Assembly: GCA_030386875.1 (NCBI GenBank)
Contig: CM059564.1
Span: forward strand, 42,490,075 to 42,554,074
Length of the DNA: 64,000 bases
From: Morinoia aosen
Taxonomy: Eukaryota; Arthropoda; Malacostraca; Amphipoda; Talitridae
Direction of reading: 5' to 3'
Shown: positions 12,208-24,012 of the stretch, piece by piece
Position numbering within the stretch: position 1 is the stretch's first letter
How the letters are laid out: every line of letters begins with the position of its first letter
The notes under the pieces: model-generated
The model's input: the letters and a program-made list of their open reading frames with translations, nothing else
What the model was told of the DNA's origin: nothing
The model's database searches: none
Program-made: the position numbers and the translations under genes

Positions 12208-13442
12208 GTGAGCGTGTTACTGAGAGCTTCTCGATATTAGCCAAGTGCTCGAAAACTTAGCTACCCAACTTCTCGCACCCGATGAAAATGATGACCTGAA
12301 GTGACTTTGAGGGCTTCTATTTAACGCTGCCGATGTCGAAAACATCTCAAGCTTGCGAGTTGATTGGGTTAGGTACTACTGCGAGGAGTGGTTTTAGGTT
12401 TCTCGCTAGGAGTAATTTATGAGGATCATTGGATACATTTTTTGGGTAATAGATATTAATAATAATAATTAGGAGTAACGACTGTTTATGATACGTATGT
12501 TATATTGACGCTGGTCTCCATCAATAGTTTACGTGTAGATGTTGACTTCCGCTTTGAAATTCAGCTCTAGATGTATTTTTTAAGAGAATGCTAGACATCT
12601 CAAACGAGTTTATGAATCAAACCCAGCTAATAGTGAGTCATATAGTAACGAATGGTAATTTAGAACACGTTTCCACAATAGAAAAAGGAAAGCAAAGGGA
12701 ATATTTTGAATGAAAATAACTTCAAATGTCTTCTGAAGGGCTTGGCAGAAGGGTTTGTTTTAGTTTAATGGAAATGAGGGCATACAACAGCTTACCAAAT
12801 ATGGTCGCCTGAACAAAATATTCTGCAGGCTTAGGAGTAATCTTCCGAGGAAAAATCGAAAGTGCTTTACTTCGAGAAAATTTGAAACTGTCACCTGGCG
12901 TCTTGTGTTGACTGGTGCATGGTTGTGTCGTAGAGGAATTTTTTGAGACATATTTTAGGGATTTGTTGACACGTGATAGGTTTGATAAGCTTAGAAAAAT
13001 ATCTTTGTGGGATAATGAAGTGAGGAAATTTTATAATGGGCTTTGAGATCCATTTTTCAGCGGGAAATTTATGAAGATGATTCAGAAAAGTGAAGAAATA
13101 AAGCGTATACAAATTTTTTAATGCTTCAAAAAAGCAGTAATTTATTGAGAGGTATTTTGTGATAATCATTTTGAGTGTAAAAAATGTTTCGAACATGTTT
13201 AGAACCTATCGCACAAGCACCAATGTCTATTCTATTGACAAGCACCAATGTGTAAGATTGAGCACAAGAACCAATGCTTATTCTCTTCAGTGAGTGAGGC
13301 ATTAGAAATGTTTGATTTAGTCATGTTTAGGGAACAAATTTTCGAGAGTCGGAACCTAGACATCAAGCCAGAAAAGGAAAATAAAGTAAAAGGCTGGACA
13401 AACAGGGAAGAAGAGAGATCGGCTGTAAGTTTTTCATTTTTG

Positions 13443-13544
13443 TCTAATATTTAATTGAGTCCGATATTTACTTTAGTCACATATTTATTTTGGTCTAATA
13501 TTTGATCGAGTCAGATATTTAATTGAGTCCAATAGTTAAATGAG
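13443..13544. repeat. 17-bp tandem repeat, 6 copies
   Basis: Six consecutive exact-length units follow the pattern TCTAATATTTAATTGAG, each with one to five substitutions. Confidence 0.88.
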
Positions 13545-14384
13545 TAAAATGTATAATCTGTTGATAAATTTTTCGTGGACATCCTGCGTTCTTAATGAAT
13601 GTTACTTAGGAACTGCTTTTATCAATAAGATGAAAAATGTAATGTTCTGGTTAACTGTTCGAAGTATCGTAATCTAGGGAATGAATTACTCTACTTTTTT
13701 ACTGATGGGTTAGCAGTTGTACAAAGGTTAGTAGGACTTCAGTGATGAATTAGAGTGTGTATATGCATTATGGGCGATTCATAACTTCAGTTTCTGCTTA
13801 ATTTCATGAAGTCCTACTGTGCGTTTCCTTTCCTCCTGCCTGGTATTCGGCTAGGGGAAGTGAAGTTAAAGCTTCTTCTTAAACAAACCTAATGTCGTGC
13901 TGAAACTGCGACATTACAGGTGCCCAGCAGGTTTGGAATAAAATCATATCTTATTTAAATTTGGATGAAATTATGTTTTGCGCCCACTAAATGTTGAATA
14001 ACGGCTTTGGGGAGTTTATTTTTAAAGGAAGCTGATGTTCTAAGAGAAAAACATTGTCTCATCTCCTACAGACGTTGCTTGCTGGCCTTCATCCAAAGGC
14101 AGTTATGCATTATTATTAATATTCATGAGACACGATATGTTGTGCCAGCTCCGGGACAAAGATGATAAACCTTCTTGACCAAGTTAGTGCTGCTGTCTGC
14201 AAACTTATCAAATGGCTAATGATTAGTTGCGAGACATTGTAATTGATAAGAGTTTATTCAAATTGTGTTGGATCAATCATGTGCAAAAGATACGTCCTGC
14301 ATAAAATTCAACTCACATACCTACTTTTCCAATAATATTTGCACCTCGACTGACCCGTAGGCAGCTTCTCTATACCCTTCTCTG

Positions 14385-14603
14385 CACAGTGTGTCCCACA
14401 AAAACCCGAACCGAGTATTTATTTTCCCGTATCAGTAATACCATAATATCAATACAACAAGCATTTAATTTCAAGCAAAATTATGATGGTATTTCTGATA
14501 CGGGTATTCTTATGATGGTATTACTGATACGGTCATTTTTATGATGGTATTACTGATACGGGAAAATAAGTACTAGGTTCGGGTTTTTGCGGGACACACT
14601 GTG
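14385..14603. mobile_element. Small TIR element (219 bp)
   Basis: The ends are inverted repeats of about 28 bp: CACAGTGTGTCCCACAAAAA at the left and its counterpart ending GGGACACACTGTG at the right. The pairing continues through the block CCGAACC. Inside, ATGATGGTATTACTGATACG occurs three times at about 30-bp spacing, and its complement near 14440 completes a second foldback. No target duplication is clear, and the element has no coding capacity. Confidence 0.8.
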
Positions 14604-16887
14604 TATTTAAGTTTCTCTATATATTCAACGTTCCACTTACCCTATTTTTAAGCCACTAATTAATTTACGGGGCACAAAAGAACATTGTAGCAGAAAAAAT
14701 ACCTTAGTGAGAGAGATTTTCGCGGTTCTGATAACACACGCAATCAAAACTTTTACATAAAATCATGATTGTGTTATAGTTTGTAAAGTGGAGCTGAGGC
14801 AATGAACTTCCCATAATTGTTACATACTGAGGAAACTTTTTCAGAGAATCTAAAGGCAGCGGAGACTATTTGTGGAAATTCTAAATATAAATTTTATTTT
14901 ATTTTCAGTCCATTGTTTATCATTAACATTCTTGTTAACCTTCAGACGACCGTGCCAACATTCCAACTAGAACAGGCCGTTTCGCTTTCGTGGAGTCTCA
15001 TAATTTTCTACGACTGGAGTCTTTCAAATATATCTAAGGCTGGAGACTTTCATATATCTTTTTAATAAACGAAGTGCAGTTCACTAGTTCCCTACGTGAA
15101 CAAATATAGTCAAGCACACTCAAAGCTCCGACAAAAATTGTAAAAGGACAAAAATGTTATTTTATTTGGGTGTATCTCTTATGTTTCTCACAAATTGTGT
15201 ATGCAATCATTTTGGCTTTTGTGAATTAGGATTCTGGCTAGTTTCTCGAGGATCACTTGATGTCATCTATGTTGTGACTATATATACCAGCACAGGGAAT
15301 GCATTAAACCGGATTCTGGTTCACGTTACTGCAATTTTTTGAACGTTTGGAATGTGATTTCATACGAATGTTTCTATGTACTATTTCTACCTTTGTTCAT
15401 TTAATATAGATAACGGGTTTTTCTTGAAAATAAGTGGAAGACTATAAAACGGGTGATTTAATGGACTGATTTTAATCGCTGCAATAGTTACCTGCACTTG
15501 AATTTGATTATGTAAAAAAAAATTTTCCAAAGCTGAACTTTTATTTTCCGTCTGAAATAAACAATTTCTTTTTCACACATAACATCCGACACATGCACTA
15601 TTTACCTATTAAGCCCTGATGCATAACGCAGAAACACCTACATGATTTCTAGGCATGTGCGACTGCTCGAACCCCAAGGTAAAAATAGTTCATGAAGTTC
15701 AGAAATATGTTGAAAACTCCCCGACAAATCATTTAAATTCAGTTGACCTGAACACGGGATGAATTTCGGGCACTTTATCAAGGCATGGAAGAAAAATTGG
15801 TTATTGGAGCGCCGGGAAGTTGGCACAAGTCCACGAGATAGGCAGCTTCAGGAACAACAACTCACATGAGGCAATCAGCGTCAGAAAGTCTTTTTACATT
15901 TCATACCGTCTATCAGATGCCGGATACGGTCTGCACTTATAAGAATAAAAATATTACGTGTATCTATGCTCCGAGCTTCATTCTTATCTGTTTGACTGCA
16001 TCGCAACGTCCGATCGTTAATTAACTTGGGTCTATTTGGGAAGTCTGAATGGGTTCGTCACGCTGAATTATCGTTTTCATATTATGTAGACAAATGATAT
16101 GTGAAGTATATTATGCATTGGAAATGAAAAGAAGCTTTACCACAAATAAGGATCATAGATTCTCATTCGTAATGGGCATCTGCACTGGTGTTGAATGCAA
16201 ATATTTTGCATATACTTAAAAAAATTATGAGTTGTGCTGGGAATATAAAAGTGTTTTTTTTTGTCATATCATTAAGATCTCCAGTTGAAATTCAATCTTT
16301 CGAAAAACATCAATTTAGTTCATCAGTCGGAAAGAGAGAACATTTAATACAATGGTGGCAATTTTTGCTTCACAACCGAGTTGTTTTCGATGATGTTTCA
16401 GTCTATGTGTGATTTTTGCCTCTTGAAAGAAGCCTAATTCGATCGTAGAAGCAGCACTTCTTAATTAAGTCTACCGAAAGTTTTCTACGACAACACAGCT
16501 TCATGAACGAAAATTACATTATCCCGTCGTTGCAGTTCTATTGGAGCTTCAGGATCAGCAGCGCTTGAGGAAAAAGTTTGCTGCATACCATTTTTTTTTC
16601 TGCAGAGTGCGTGAATTTTTTTTCCATTTTCACCTGATGGTCCGGCAAACAGACCTACACCCTTCGTGAGATCTGTGCCATGTGTATGTAGTTGTTTTAT
16701 GCAATGTCTACTTGATTAATTAGCCGTAGTGAGATGCTTATCGTCAGTCTGGAGCGCTTAAAAAAGCTAGTTGTACTTTTGACAGAAGCGTTGGCGCATC
16801 ACTTACGAAACGATGTAAAAACGTTATCGTTTTTAGGAAACTCTAATAGGTAACAACTGCGTAAAACATCGACATACATTAGTATTT

Positions 16888-17100
16888 TTTCACTATTTCA
16901 GGAAAGAAGGAAACGTTGAGCATCAAGGAAAGGGAAGAAGCGTGGGAGGTAGACGAGAAGATGAAGGAAGAAGAAGTGCTGAAGGATGAAAAGAAAGGAG
17001 GAACTAGAAATAGAGGCAATGAAGGAAGAGAAAGGAGCTAGAGATGGAGGCAAAGAAGGAAGAGAAGGAGAAAGAAAAAGAGAACGAGTTTTCACGCCGG
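16888..17100 (+). other. Purine-rich tract behind a good splice acceptor
   Basis: TATTTTTTCACTATTTCAG ends at about 16900 and is followed by about 190 bases of almost pure purine. One frame gives a highly charged stretch (KEREEAWEVDEKMKEEE and onward) that stops near 17038, and a neighbouring frame continues with Lys/Glu/Arg. It could be a degenerate exon of a charged coiled-coil protein or a simple-sequence expansion. The frame break and lack of a clear donor favour simple sequence. Confidence 0.35.
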
Positions 17101-17126
17101 GACCAGAGGGTCAAGTATGGTATATA

Positions 17127-17287
17127 CAGGGTGTCCACAAAAAATGTATTCACTGAGCGATGATACCTACCGAATATCATTGGTAAATCTGATATCTGAT
17201 ATCGGAAGCATATATCAGAATTAAACTGTTGCATGACTCCAAAATCATAGTATATCAGCCAGTGGATATATTTTTTTTGTAGACACC
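17127..17287. mobile_element. Small TIR element with CAGGGTGTCC end
   Basis: CAGGGTGTCCACAAAAAATG at the left pairs with a right end reading TTTTTTTTGTAGACACC, and the pairing extends to the blocks CACTG and CAGTG. It sits after TA. The GTGTCC-CACAAAAA terminus resembles that of the element at 14385-14603. Its middle is rich in short ATATCAG palindromes, and there is no coding capacity. Confidence 0.65.
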
Positions 17288-18654
17288 AATCTGAAGAGAT
17301 GGTAACCAATTTACGAATTAGTTACCTGCGCTGCCGCTGTTCCTCTTCACGCCGTGCGAACAACCGCACGAGTGACAGCTGTTATGAATCTCGTTGCGGC
17401 TGAATTAGCGATTCAATTCCCTTCTATAATTTCATCCATTCTGTGTTCAAAACTTTTATGATTTTCTCAAAGTCAATAAAGACGTGAAGGATGAGAGGAT
17501 GTTTCTAAATTTACCAGCATTTACGCGATGAGTGTTTCCATCCCAAACAGATTTTGTTTTTTTAGTTTTCAATTTGCTGTATCTTCAAGTACTATAATGA
17601 ATACTTTACTGTGCGAAATCCTTGAATTTCCTCGGAAACTCAGGAATTTCATATCGCTCGTGTCCTTGATTCGTAAAATTACTTTAATCAGTTCCTGGAG
17701 GTCCTCTTCTATGACCGAAAAATAAATGTCTTCAACACGACACGCAACACGAAGAATGTCAAATGATTCCTCACGCTTGGAAGATAAACAAAAACATTAT
17801 ACGGCGCAGAATGATCGGTAATAAGTGCTTTTGGACGCTAACTTCTGTTGTGGAGAGGCCAGTAGGACTTTATATTTTTTAAGGCAGTTCATTTGAGGTC
17901 TGAGAACATCTCGGGAATGAAGGGGTTAGCTCCGGGGAACTCTCCCAAAACTGGAATTGGAGTGGGAGACTTTGGAATTTTCCTCGAGAGGAGGCGACTC
18001 TTCGAATTCTTTCTTTTATTTTCTCCGGAAATTTGAAGAACTCCGGTCTTTCGGTCGTAAATCAGAGTTTGCCCGGTTAAAGGGAACTTTGTTTTTGCTT
18101 TTAACCTTGACCGAAGCACCAGTTGTTGCATGAGAGCGGTCGTAGCTAGTGTAAAAACGGGTTGAGAAGTTACAAGTTGCTTGCTCTGTGAAGGTAAAAG
18201 TTGATGACAAATGTTATTGCCTGACTGCCAAACTTTAAAAAATCAACTTACATTCTTTAGGAACTTGGCGGGATGTGAGGACAAACTTTTTCTATATCAA
18301 CTGATTCCCTCATTACAAATAAGAATCGAAAAATTATGAATATTTTATTACGACAAATTGGCTTCTATTACACAAGGACACATTTCGTTACCCTTGTGAT
18401 AACAGTATTTTGCACGCGCACTCAGTCAACATTTTTCTAACATTTTTCATTTAAATGAGGTTTTCTTCGCGTGTTTTTTGAATGGGAGATATTAAAATAT
18501 CACGGTTAAACTGAAATAAATTTAAGCATTGCAATGACCGATTATCTAGTGCATCCATCAGCATTATATTCTGGAAAGAACAACTTTTGGGAAGCCCAAG
18601 TGTAAATCGTTTTAAAAAGATTCTAATGCCACGTATTTGAAATTTCTTAAAAGT

Positions 18655-18835
18655 AAATAACTTGTGTGAAATAAATAACTCATTTAAGTACCTTGTGAAA
18701 TATATAACTTATTCTGCTTTCTCGCAATTTCAGTTGAAAAACTTGTGTGAAGTAAATACCTTATTTAAGTAACTTAAATTCTTGTGAAATATAACACTTA
18801 GCCTGCTATCTCACAATTTCTGTAAAAATGAGAAG
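18655..18835. repeat. Tandem duplication, about 85-bp unit
   Basis: Two diverged copies start AACTTGTGTGAAATAAATAA and AACTTGTGTGAAGTAAATAC. Both contain TTTAAGTA, TTGTGAAATATA, CTGCT.TCTC and CAATTTC in order. Confidence 0.75.
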
Positions 18836-19081
18836 GCAATGGCACTAGTTTGAACGAGGACAAAAGTCTCACTAAACACTTTGACCGCAACGTGAGCCAC
18901 CAGTGGCCACAGAGGGGATTTTCATAATGCTGCTGACCGACCATATAGTCACCAACTCAATGTTAATAAATAAAACTAAATAAAGGCACGATCCACTTAA
19001 TGTTACCTATTTTCAAAACTGCTTATTACAATTGACTTTAAATTTCAGTCGAACATTGAACTTTATTTTAAGCAATTGCAG

Positions 19082-19237
19082 TCAAAGTGTGAAGGGCAAA
19101 ATTTTAACATTCCCGCTGCCCTTGACGCTCTTCTCAAGTTTCGTGCGGCCAGTGCGCCTCTTGTGCCCCAGTTCACATTTTTCGAGCCACCTCGACTGCC
19201 CCAACAAAAGCTGGAATTTTCTTTTCCCCCGCCATAA
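19082..19237 (+). CDS. Possible terminal coding exon (51 codons)
   Basis: A T-rich tract ends TTTTAAGCAATTGCAG at 19081. From 19082 one frame stays open for 51 codons to TAA at 19235-19237. It contains NIPAALDALLKFRAAS and a proline-rich tail ending FSFPPP. Third positions are G/C-rich and the segment is more GC-rich than its flanks. The same region is also open in other frames on both strands, which weakens the case. The family is not recognised. Confidence 0.22.
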   Translation, partial: SKCEGQNFNIPAALDALLKFRAASAPLVPQFTFFEPPRLPQQKLEFSFPPP

Positions 19238-20558
19238 ACAAAGGGAATCAATTCTGTGCCAGTGCCAATGCTTGAAAAAATGCCTAATTTCATTTCCCCG
19301 TAGAATGAATGCGGGCCCGGCGATTGGCAGCAAGATTTGTTTTTGTCGACATCGGGTGAGAAACTTGGCGTGAAATTAAATTTATTCCTCTCTAGGGCTC
19401 ATAAGAGAAGCTCAGAGTTTACCAAGAATTCAAGGTTTTTCTCGCAGGAGTCTATCGTATTCGGGCGATGCAACGTGACGGGAGGGAAATTCCCCTGTAG
19501 AGTTATTTTCAGTTATATAACGAACCTAAATTACTCATTCTAGTTAAATAAACATATATTAAATATATTCACATTTAATTTTTATGATTTCTCTTCTTTC
19601 CCGTGGTTTAAATTATTCTCGAGCTGCTCATACAACTCGAACTGATTAAAACTGGGTCGAGGTGAATTTCAGTGCTATGTGATTAGGCATTAAAGTTGAT
19701 GATCATCTCTTCTAATAGGGATAAGTAGTTCCAAATTTTGGTCCCATAATTGCCACAGAGATTGCTTTGTATTATTGAACGTTTTATTTGCGTCTGAATT
19801 CGAAACGCTGTTGTATGCAGATATTTTCCTCAGATCTTTCATACCCGAATCAAGCAGAAAACATTTCATGCAACTCCTCACAAAATGAGCTTTAAATTCA
19901 CTAATCTAAAAAAATGAAATATTTTTCTCAGCCTTGATAGACGGAGTTTATTCGAAATGGTTGCTGAAACGCATTTGATAGCAAATAAAAATTCCACAGA
20001 TGAGAATTGGTTGTTCGGCAATCCCAAAAATGCTTTTACCTTATTACAAAAAATTACTTTTAAACAGAACAATGCAGTTTCCCAAAGAGTGCATCGCACC
20101 GTATTTATCCGTAAAACAAGCATCAACTTGAAAAATAGAAGCGGCGCTCAAGTACAAAGTATCTTTCGAACTCCATTTTTGTTAACGAATGCTTTTTGCC
20201 TGAGGCAGAGCAGCCCATGCTCTACGATATGCACGCTGTTAGTTAAGAAAACATATTGTGACTAATGCATCTCTCGAAATACTAATTTCTGAGTTCAGTT
20301 TTCTCTGATCAAAAGCCTGGAAAATAGGCAATCAACAGTTTATCGTTAACAGATAAGATCATTCGAAATTCCCAAAATTTTAATTTCATAAAAAAACTGT
20401 CATGAGGTTGAAAACTGCTCCAACGGAAAAATGATTTTAATTTCCAGGATATTTCGAGGATGTACAGCGCTCAAAGTTCTTGTCCAAGCTCACCTAGGCC
20501 AATGCCTCAACGAGTTTAAAGAATAAAATTTTGTGATTTCAGATCCAGAATTCCAGAA

Positions 20559-20620
20559 CTGCTCTAAATACTCTATACTGCTCTAAACACCCTAAAACTG
20601 CCTTAAATACCCTATAACTT
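20559..20620. repeat. 20-bp tandem repeat, 3 copies
   Basis: CTGCTCTAAATACTCTATA-type units of 19-20 bp are repeated three times. Confidence 0.8.
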
Positions 20621-21962
20621 GCAGCGGAAGTTTCAAATTATTACAACTAAATAACTTTAAAGCACTAGAGGTGCTTAATGAAGAGAACTGTATCAGTTCA
20701 CGTTCAACGACAACTCGATGTTTTATTCATAAGTTGGGCTGCTTGCATGAGAAGTTTAGACTAAGGGCTCTCTGAACTTGGTTGTGCCAGAACGAGTGAA
20801 CGAGTGAACGGTTGCTTTAGAATCAATCCTATTTGGCCAGCTCGCATAGGCTGACAGATGAAAATAGTCATGTGACATCTTCGTGAGAGGACCTCAACTT
20901 ATGTGGGCTTGAATCGCGCAATTATGCAATACGAAGCTTGATTCTAAATATGGTTAACTGGTAATAGTTTTACCTGCATATTGTCAGGTTCTCATGAGAT
21001 AAAATCTAATAATTCGAGCATCGATTTAATTTTCACGTCTAACTTAAAAGCTATGCTTAACTTGTAAGAGTACTAGCGTGCAATGGTGTATAAAATTGCG
21101 TGTCGTATAAATAATTCATATTTATTCAACTGTATGAATTTTCCCATCGTTTTTCGAGTGATGCAACTAGATGAGCATTACTCTCTGTAAGTGTTGCGCA
21201 AACAAAATGGAATATTGTTACAATGAATGAATAATTCTTTCTTTTTTTCAGATGTGACTTGTTGAACTTTTTCAGCGAGTCTCGTAATTTAACTAAGTTT
21301 CACTCTTTATTATTTATACGCGTAAACATATTTCAACAAGATTCTACTACAAAAGCAAGTGTACTCAAATCTTTAACAAACCGGGGAAGTTTTTGAAGTT
21401 GGAATTGAATTTCTATCAGACATGTTTCTGCAGAAGTTTCGAAAAGAGTAATTTTTAATCTACAGAACAAATTTTAATGAAGACCATTGAATATTCAAGC
21501 TGTATGAACACGTGTGCCGTGCAGTGAATTGATTGAAATCATGGTCCAATAGATATTAATTTGTATCATAAATTTGAAGAGCGAATCACCTCATTGGACA
21601 ACCGCTTGTTTCTATTTTTGAATCTGATACAAAATAAAAATGATTTCATGAGAATACATAGTGGATTTAGAAAACCACCGAACACCCTTGCGAATATTGG
21701 AAAGTGCTGTTCACTACTGGCGATCTCAAAATATCGAGAAATATATGGTTGGTGTGCACAGTCTCCTCGACTGGAGTTCGATTGTACGAACACGCTTGTG
21801 TGAAATTATCTGTTAAAAAGATAACGAATAGTCTTCAAGTGATCTAACAAAGAGAACCAAATTGCATTGAAGAACCAGCTCTACGGTTTGAATGCTGATG
21901 CCTGGTGCCGACGGAGGTTCCCCAAATTCGGCTTCATTTTAAAGCTCGTCGGAAGATTGCAG

Positions 21963-22081
21963 GACAGCTTTGAGCGATGCACTCGAACGTGTCGGGCCAG
22001 ACGGATAGCACTCGGCGCTACAAGTACGACTCTGATGACGATGAGAACGAAGAGGATCAGACACTCACAGAGCAAGTCAAG
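21963..22081 (+). CDS. Coding exon 1: start codon and acidic N terminus
   Basis: This is the best-supported start of a protein-coding gene here. An acceptor (GGAAGATTGCAG) ends at 21962. The reading frame has TGA at 21971-21973, then GCG, then ATG at 21977, so 21963-21976 would be 5' UTR. The 35 codons run MHSNVSGQTDSTRRYKY, then an acidic cluster DSDDDENEEDQ, then TLTEQVK. The exon ends AAG|GTAAGG at 22081/22082 in phase 0. The segment is hydrophilic, with no signal peptide or membrane segment, so a cytoplasmic or nuclear N terminus is likely. The protein family is not recognised. Its last 37 nt and its donor are the founding copy of the 52-bp array downstream. Exon 52186-52287 is phase-compatible and may follow it. 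Confidence 0.75.
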
Positions 22082-22771
22082 GTAAGGGACTGTACAGAAC
22101 AAAGAGGATCAGACACTCACAGAGCAAGTCAAGGTAAGGAACTGTACAGAACAAAGAGGATGAGACACTCACGAAGCAAGTCAAGGTAAGGGACTGTACA
22201 GAACAAAGAGGATGAGACACTCACAGAGCAAGTCAAGGTGAGGGACTGTACAGAACAAAGAGGATCAGACACTCACGGAGCAAGTCAAGGTAAGGGACTG
22301 TACAGAACAAAGAGGATCAGACACTCACAGAGCAAGTCAACGTAAGGGACTGTACAGGACAAAGAGGATCCGACACTCACGGAGCGAGCCAAGGTAAGGG
22401 ACTGTACAGAACGAAGAGAATCCGACACTCACGGAGCGAGCCAAGGTAAGGGACTGTACAGAACGAAGAGAATCCGACACTCACGGAGCGAGCCAAGGTA
22501 AGGGACTGTACAGAACGAAGAGAATCCGACACTCACGGAGCGAGCCAAGGTAAGGGACTGTACAGAACGAAGAGAATCCGACACTCACGGAGCGAGCCAA
22601 GGTAAGGGACTGTACAGAACAAAGAGGATGAGACACTCACAGAGCAAGTCAAGGTGAGGGACTGTACAGAACAAAGAGGGTCAGACACTCACGGAGCAAG
22701 TCAAGGTAAGGGACTGTACAGAACGAAGAGAATCCGACACTCACGGAGCGAGCCAAGGTAAGGGACTGTAA
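22045..22771 (+). repeat. 52-bp tandem array of exon end plus 5' splice site, 14 donors
   Basis: The array starts inside coding exon 1 at 22045 and runs through 14 splice-donor positions at 22082 + 52n, the last at 22758. Each unit carries the exon 3' end (GACACTCACAGAGCAAGTC and AAG) followed by the intron start GTAAGGGACTGTACAGAAC. Twelve donors are GTAAGG, those at 22238 and 22654 are GTGAGG, and the one at 22342 follows AAC instead of AAG. Two sub-types exist: an early GAGGATCAGACACTCACAG form and a later GAGAATCCGACACTCACGG form that is itself amplified. As 52 is not a multiple of 3, each extra unit changes frame, and a TAA lies within the third donor (22187-22189). Confidence 0.95.
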
Positions 22772-23313
22772 AAGTGATTGAAATTTTGTAAAACCAAGAG
22801 AATAAACTTCCATAATTATGTTATGAAATTTATATCAGAAAATTGATGCTTAAAATTAAACGGACGGCTAATCTGCGAGAGAAGGTAAGTGCACTCGAAG
22901 CAAAATAATTGTGTTAAAAATAATATGTCCAGCTGTGAGGAAAAAAACTGAGTCTCCAACTACAGCAGACAAGCTACCTTGATACAGCAGACAAGTTCAA
23001 GGGTCACAAAATAAATAGTCTCACTTGCCAAGCAAAATAGCTGAATGATACTGAAAAAGACATTTATGAAGTTTTAACATTAGTTGACTCTGAATAACCT
23101 TATGGAGGCACAATAAGTTCGTGCATTGCAGCGATAAGGAAGCCCTCGTTTAAATTATACTGTGCTCAAACAGTGCAAGCTATCAAGAGAACACTAAAGA
23201 TAGGAGAGCGTAACAGAGCTTAATTTTTCCATGAAATCCAGTCCACGAAACTGAAGGCAGCTTGCGTCGTACTTTACCCATGGCGGAACTCAGCAGGAAT
23301 TTTGCATTAATTT

Positions 23314-23776
23314 GTATCCCAGACACAAAAATCGTCGACATGAATTTGAGAGGATTGTTTTAACCGTATCCCCACTTTGCAGGTAGTTATTGAACCATGA
23401 GGGTAAAGCGGCCCATAGACGATCAGTTTAATTTTCAATATCATTGACTCAACATATTGATGAATTTTTTTTGCCTACTGAGTCAATTGATTGACCGTCG
23501 TCAATCAAGTCCACAGACGATCAATTAAATTGTCAATATTCATTATTGTCAATTATATTGACAATAAAATTGATTGTCTATTTGCCGCTTAACATTTCTC
23601 GGAATGCGATACTTGCCAACTCAGTTGCTGTTGTTTGGACCAGATACGAAACTCGTCGACGTGAATTTGTGAAGATAGTTTTACTAATATCCTCACTTTT
23701 CAGGTAATTATTAAACTATTGAGGTAACATTACTCGGAATGTAACACATGTCAACTGAGTTACTGTTGTTTTGACA
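23314..23776. repeat. Tandem duplication, about 145-bp unit, first copy interrupted by a MITE
   Basis: Copy A (23314-23631) and copy B (23632-23776) share CGTCGACATGAATTTG / CGTCGACGTGAATTTG, TCCCCACTTTGCAGGTA / TCCTCACTTTTCAGGTA, CTCGGAATG and CAACTCAGTTGCTGTTGTT / CAACTGAGTTACTGTTGTT. Copy A carries a 183-bp insertion at 23407-23589 that copy B lacks. Confidence 0.88.
23407..23589. mobile_element. MITE with 3-bp TAA target duplication (PIF/Harbinger-like)
   Basis: The 183-bp element begins AGCGGCCCATAGACGATCAG and ends GATTGTCTATTTGCCGCT, which are imperfect inverted repeats. TAA flanks it on both sides (23404-23406 and 23590-23592). The neighbouring duplicate retains the empty site as GAGGTAACATTACTCGG, with one TAA. 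A TAA/TWA target is characteristic of the PIF/Harbinger superfamily, so that assignment is an inference. The interior repeats AGACGATCARTTAAATT and many TCAAT motifs. There is no coding capacity. Confidence 0.85.
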
Positions 23777-24012
23777 ATCGATAGTTTTCTAATGTTGATG
23801 GCCATTTTACCTTGATAAAAATATTTTTCCACTGTGAATTATGAGGATTCCCTTTCAGTATTTTCATATTTTTCTTATTAACTGACGCTTTTTCAAATTT
23901 TTTGAGGGTTCCAATTACGCTTTTTCAACATTCCAAATGTATGAGTTCATGCAGTCATTGAGATGTTTTTACCTGACGTTATTTGAGCGTTCTAATAGGT
24001 AAACTAAAGTTA

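Larger units (their letters stand above)
12208..21962. other. Spacer or first intron before coding exon 1
   Basis: There is no recognisable gene. The stretch contains small tandem arrays, two TIR elements (14385-14603 and 17127-17287), a purine-rich tract (16888-17100) and a weak exon candidate (19082-19237). If the patch at 12040-12207 is a first exon, this is its intron. Confidence 0.4.

Noticed and set aside
22045..22771. CRISPR-like array appearance of the 52-bp repeats
   Set aside because: There are no unique spacers between constant repeats. The whole unit is tandemly repeated and continuous with a eukaryotic exon and its splice donor.
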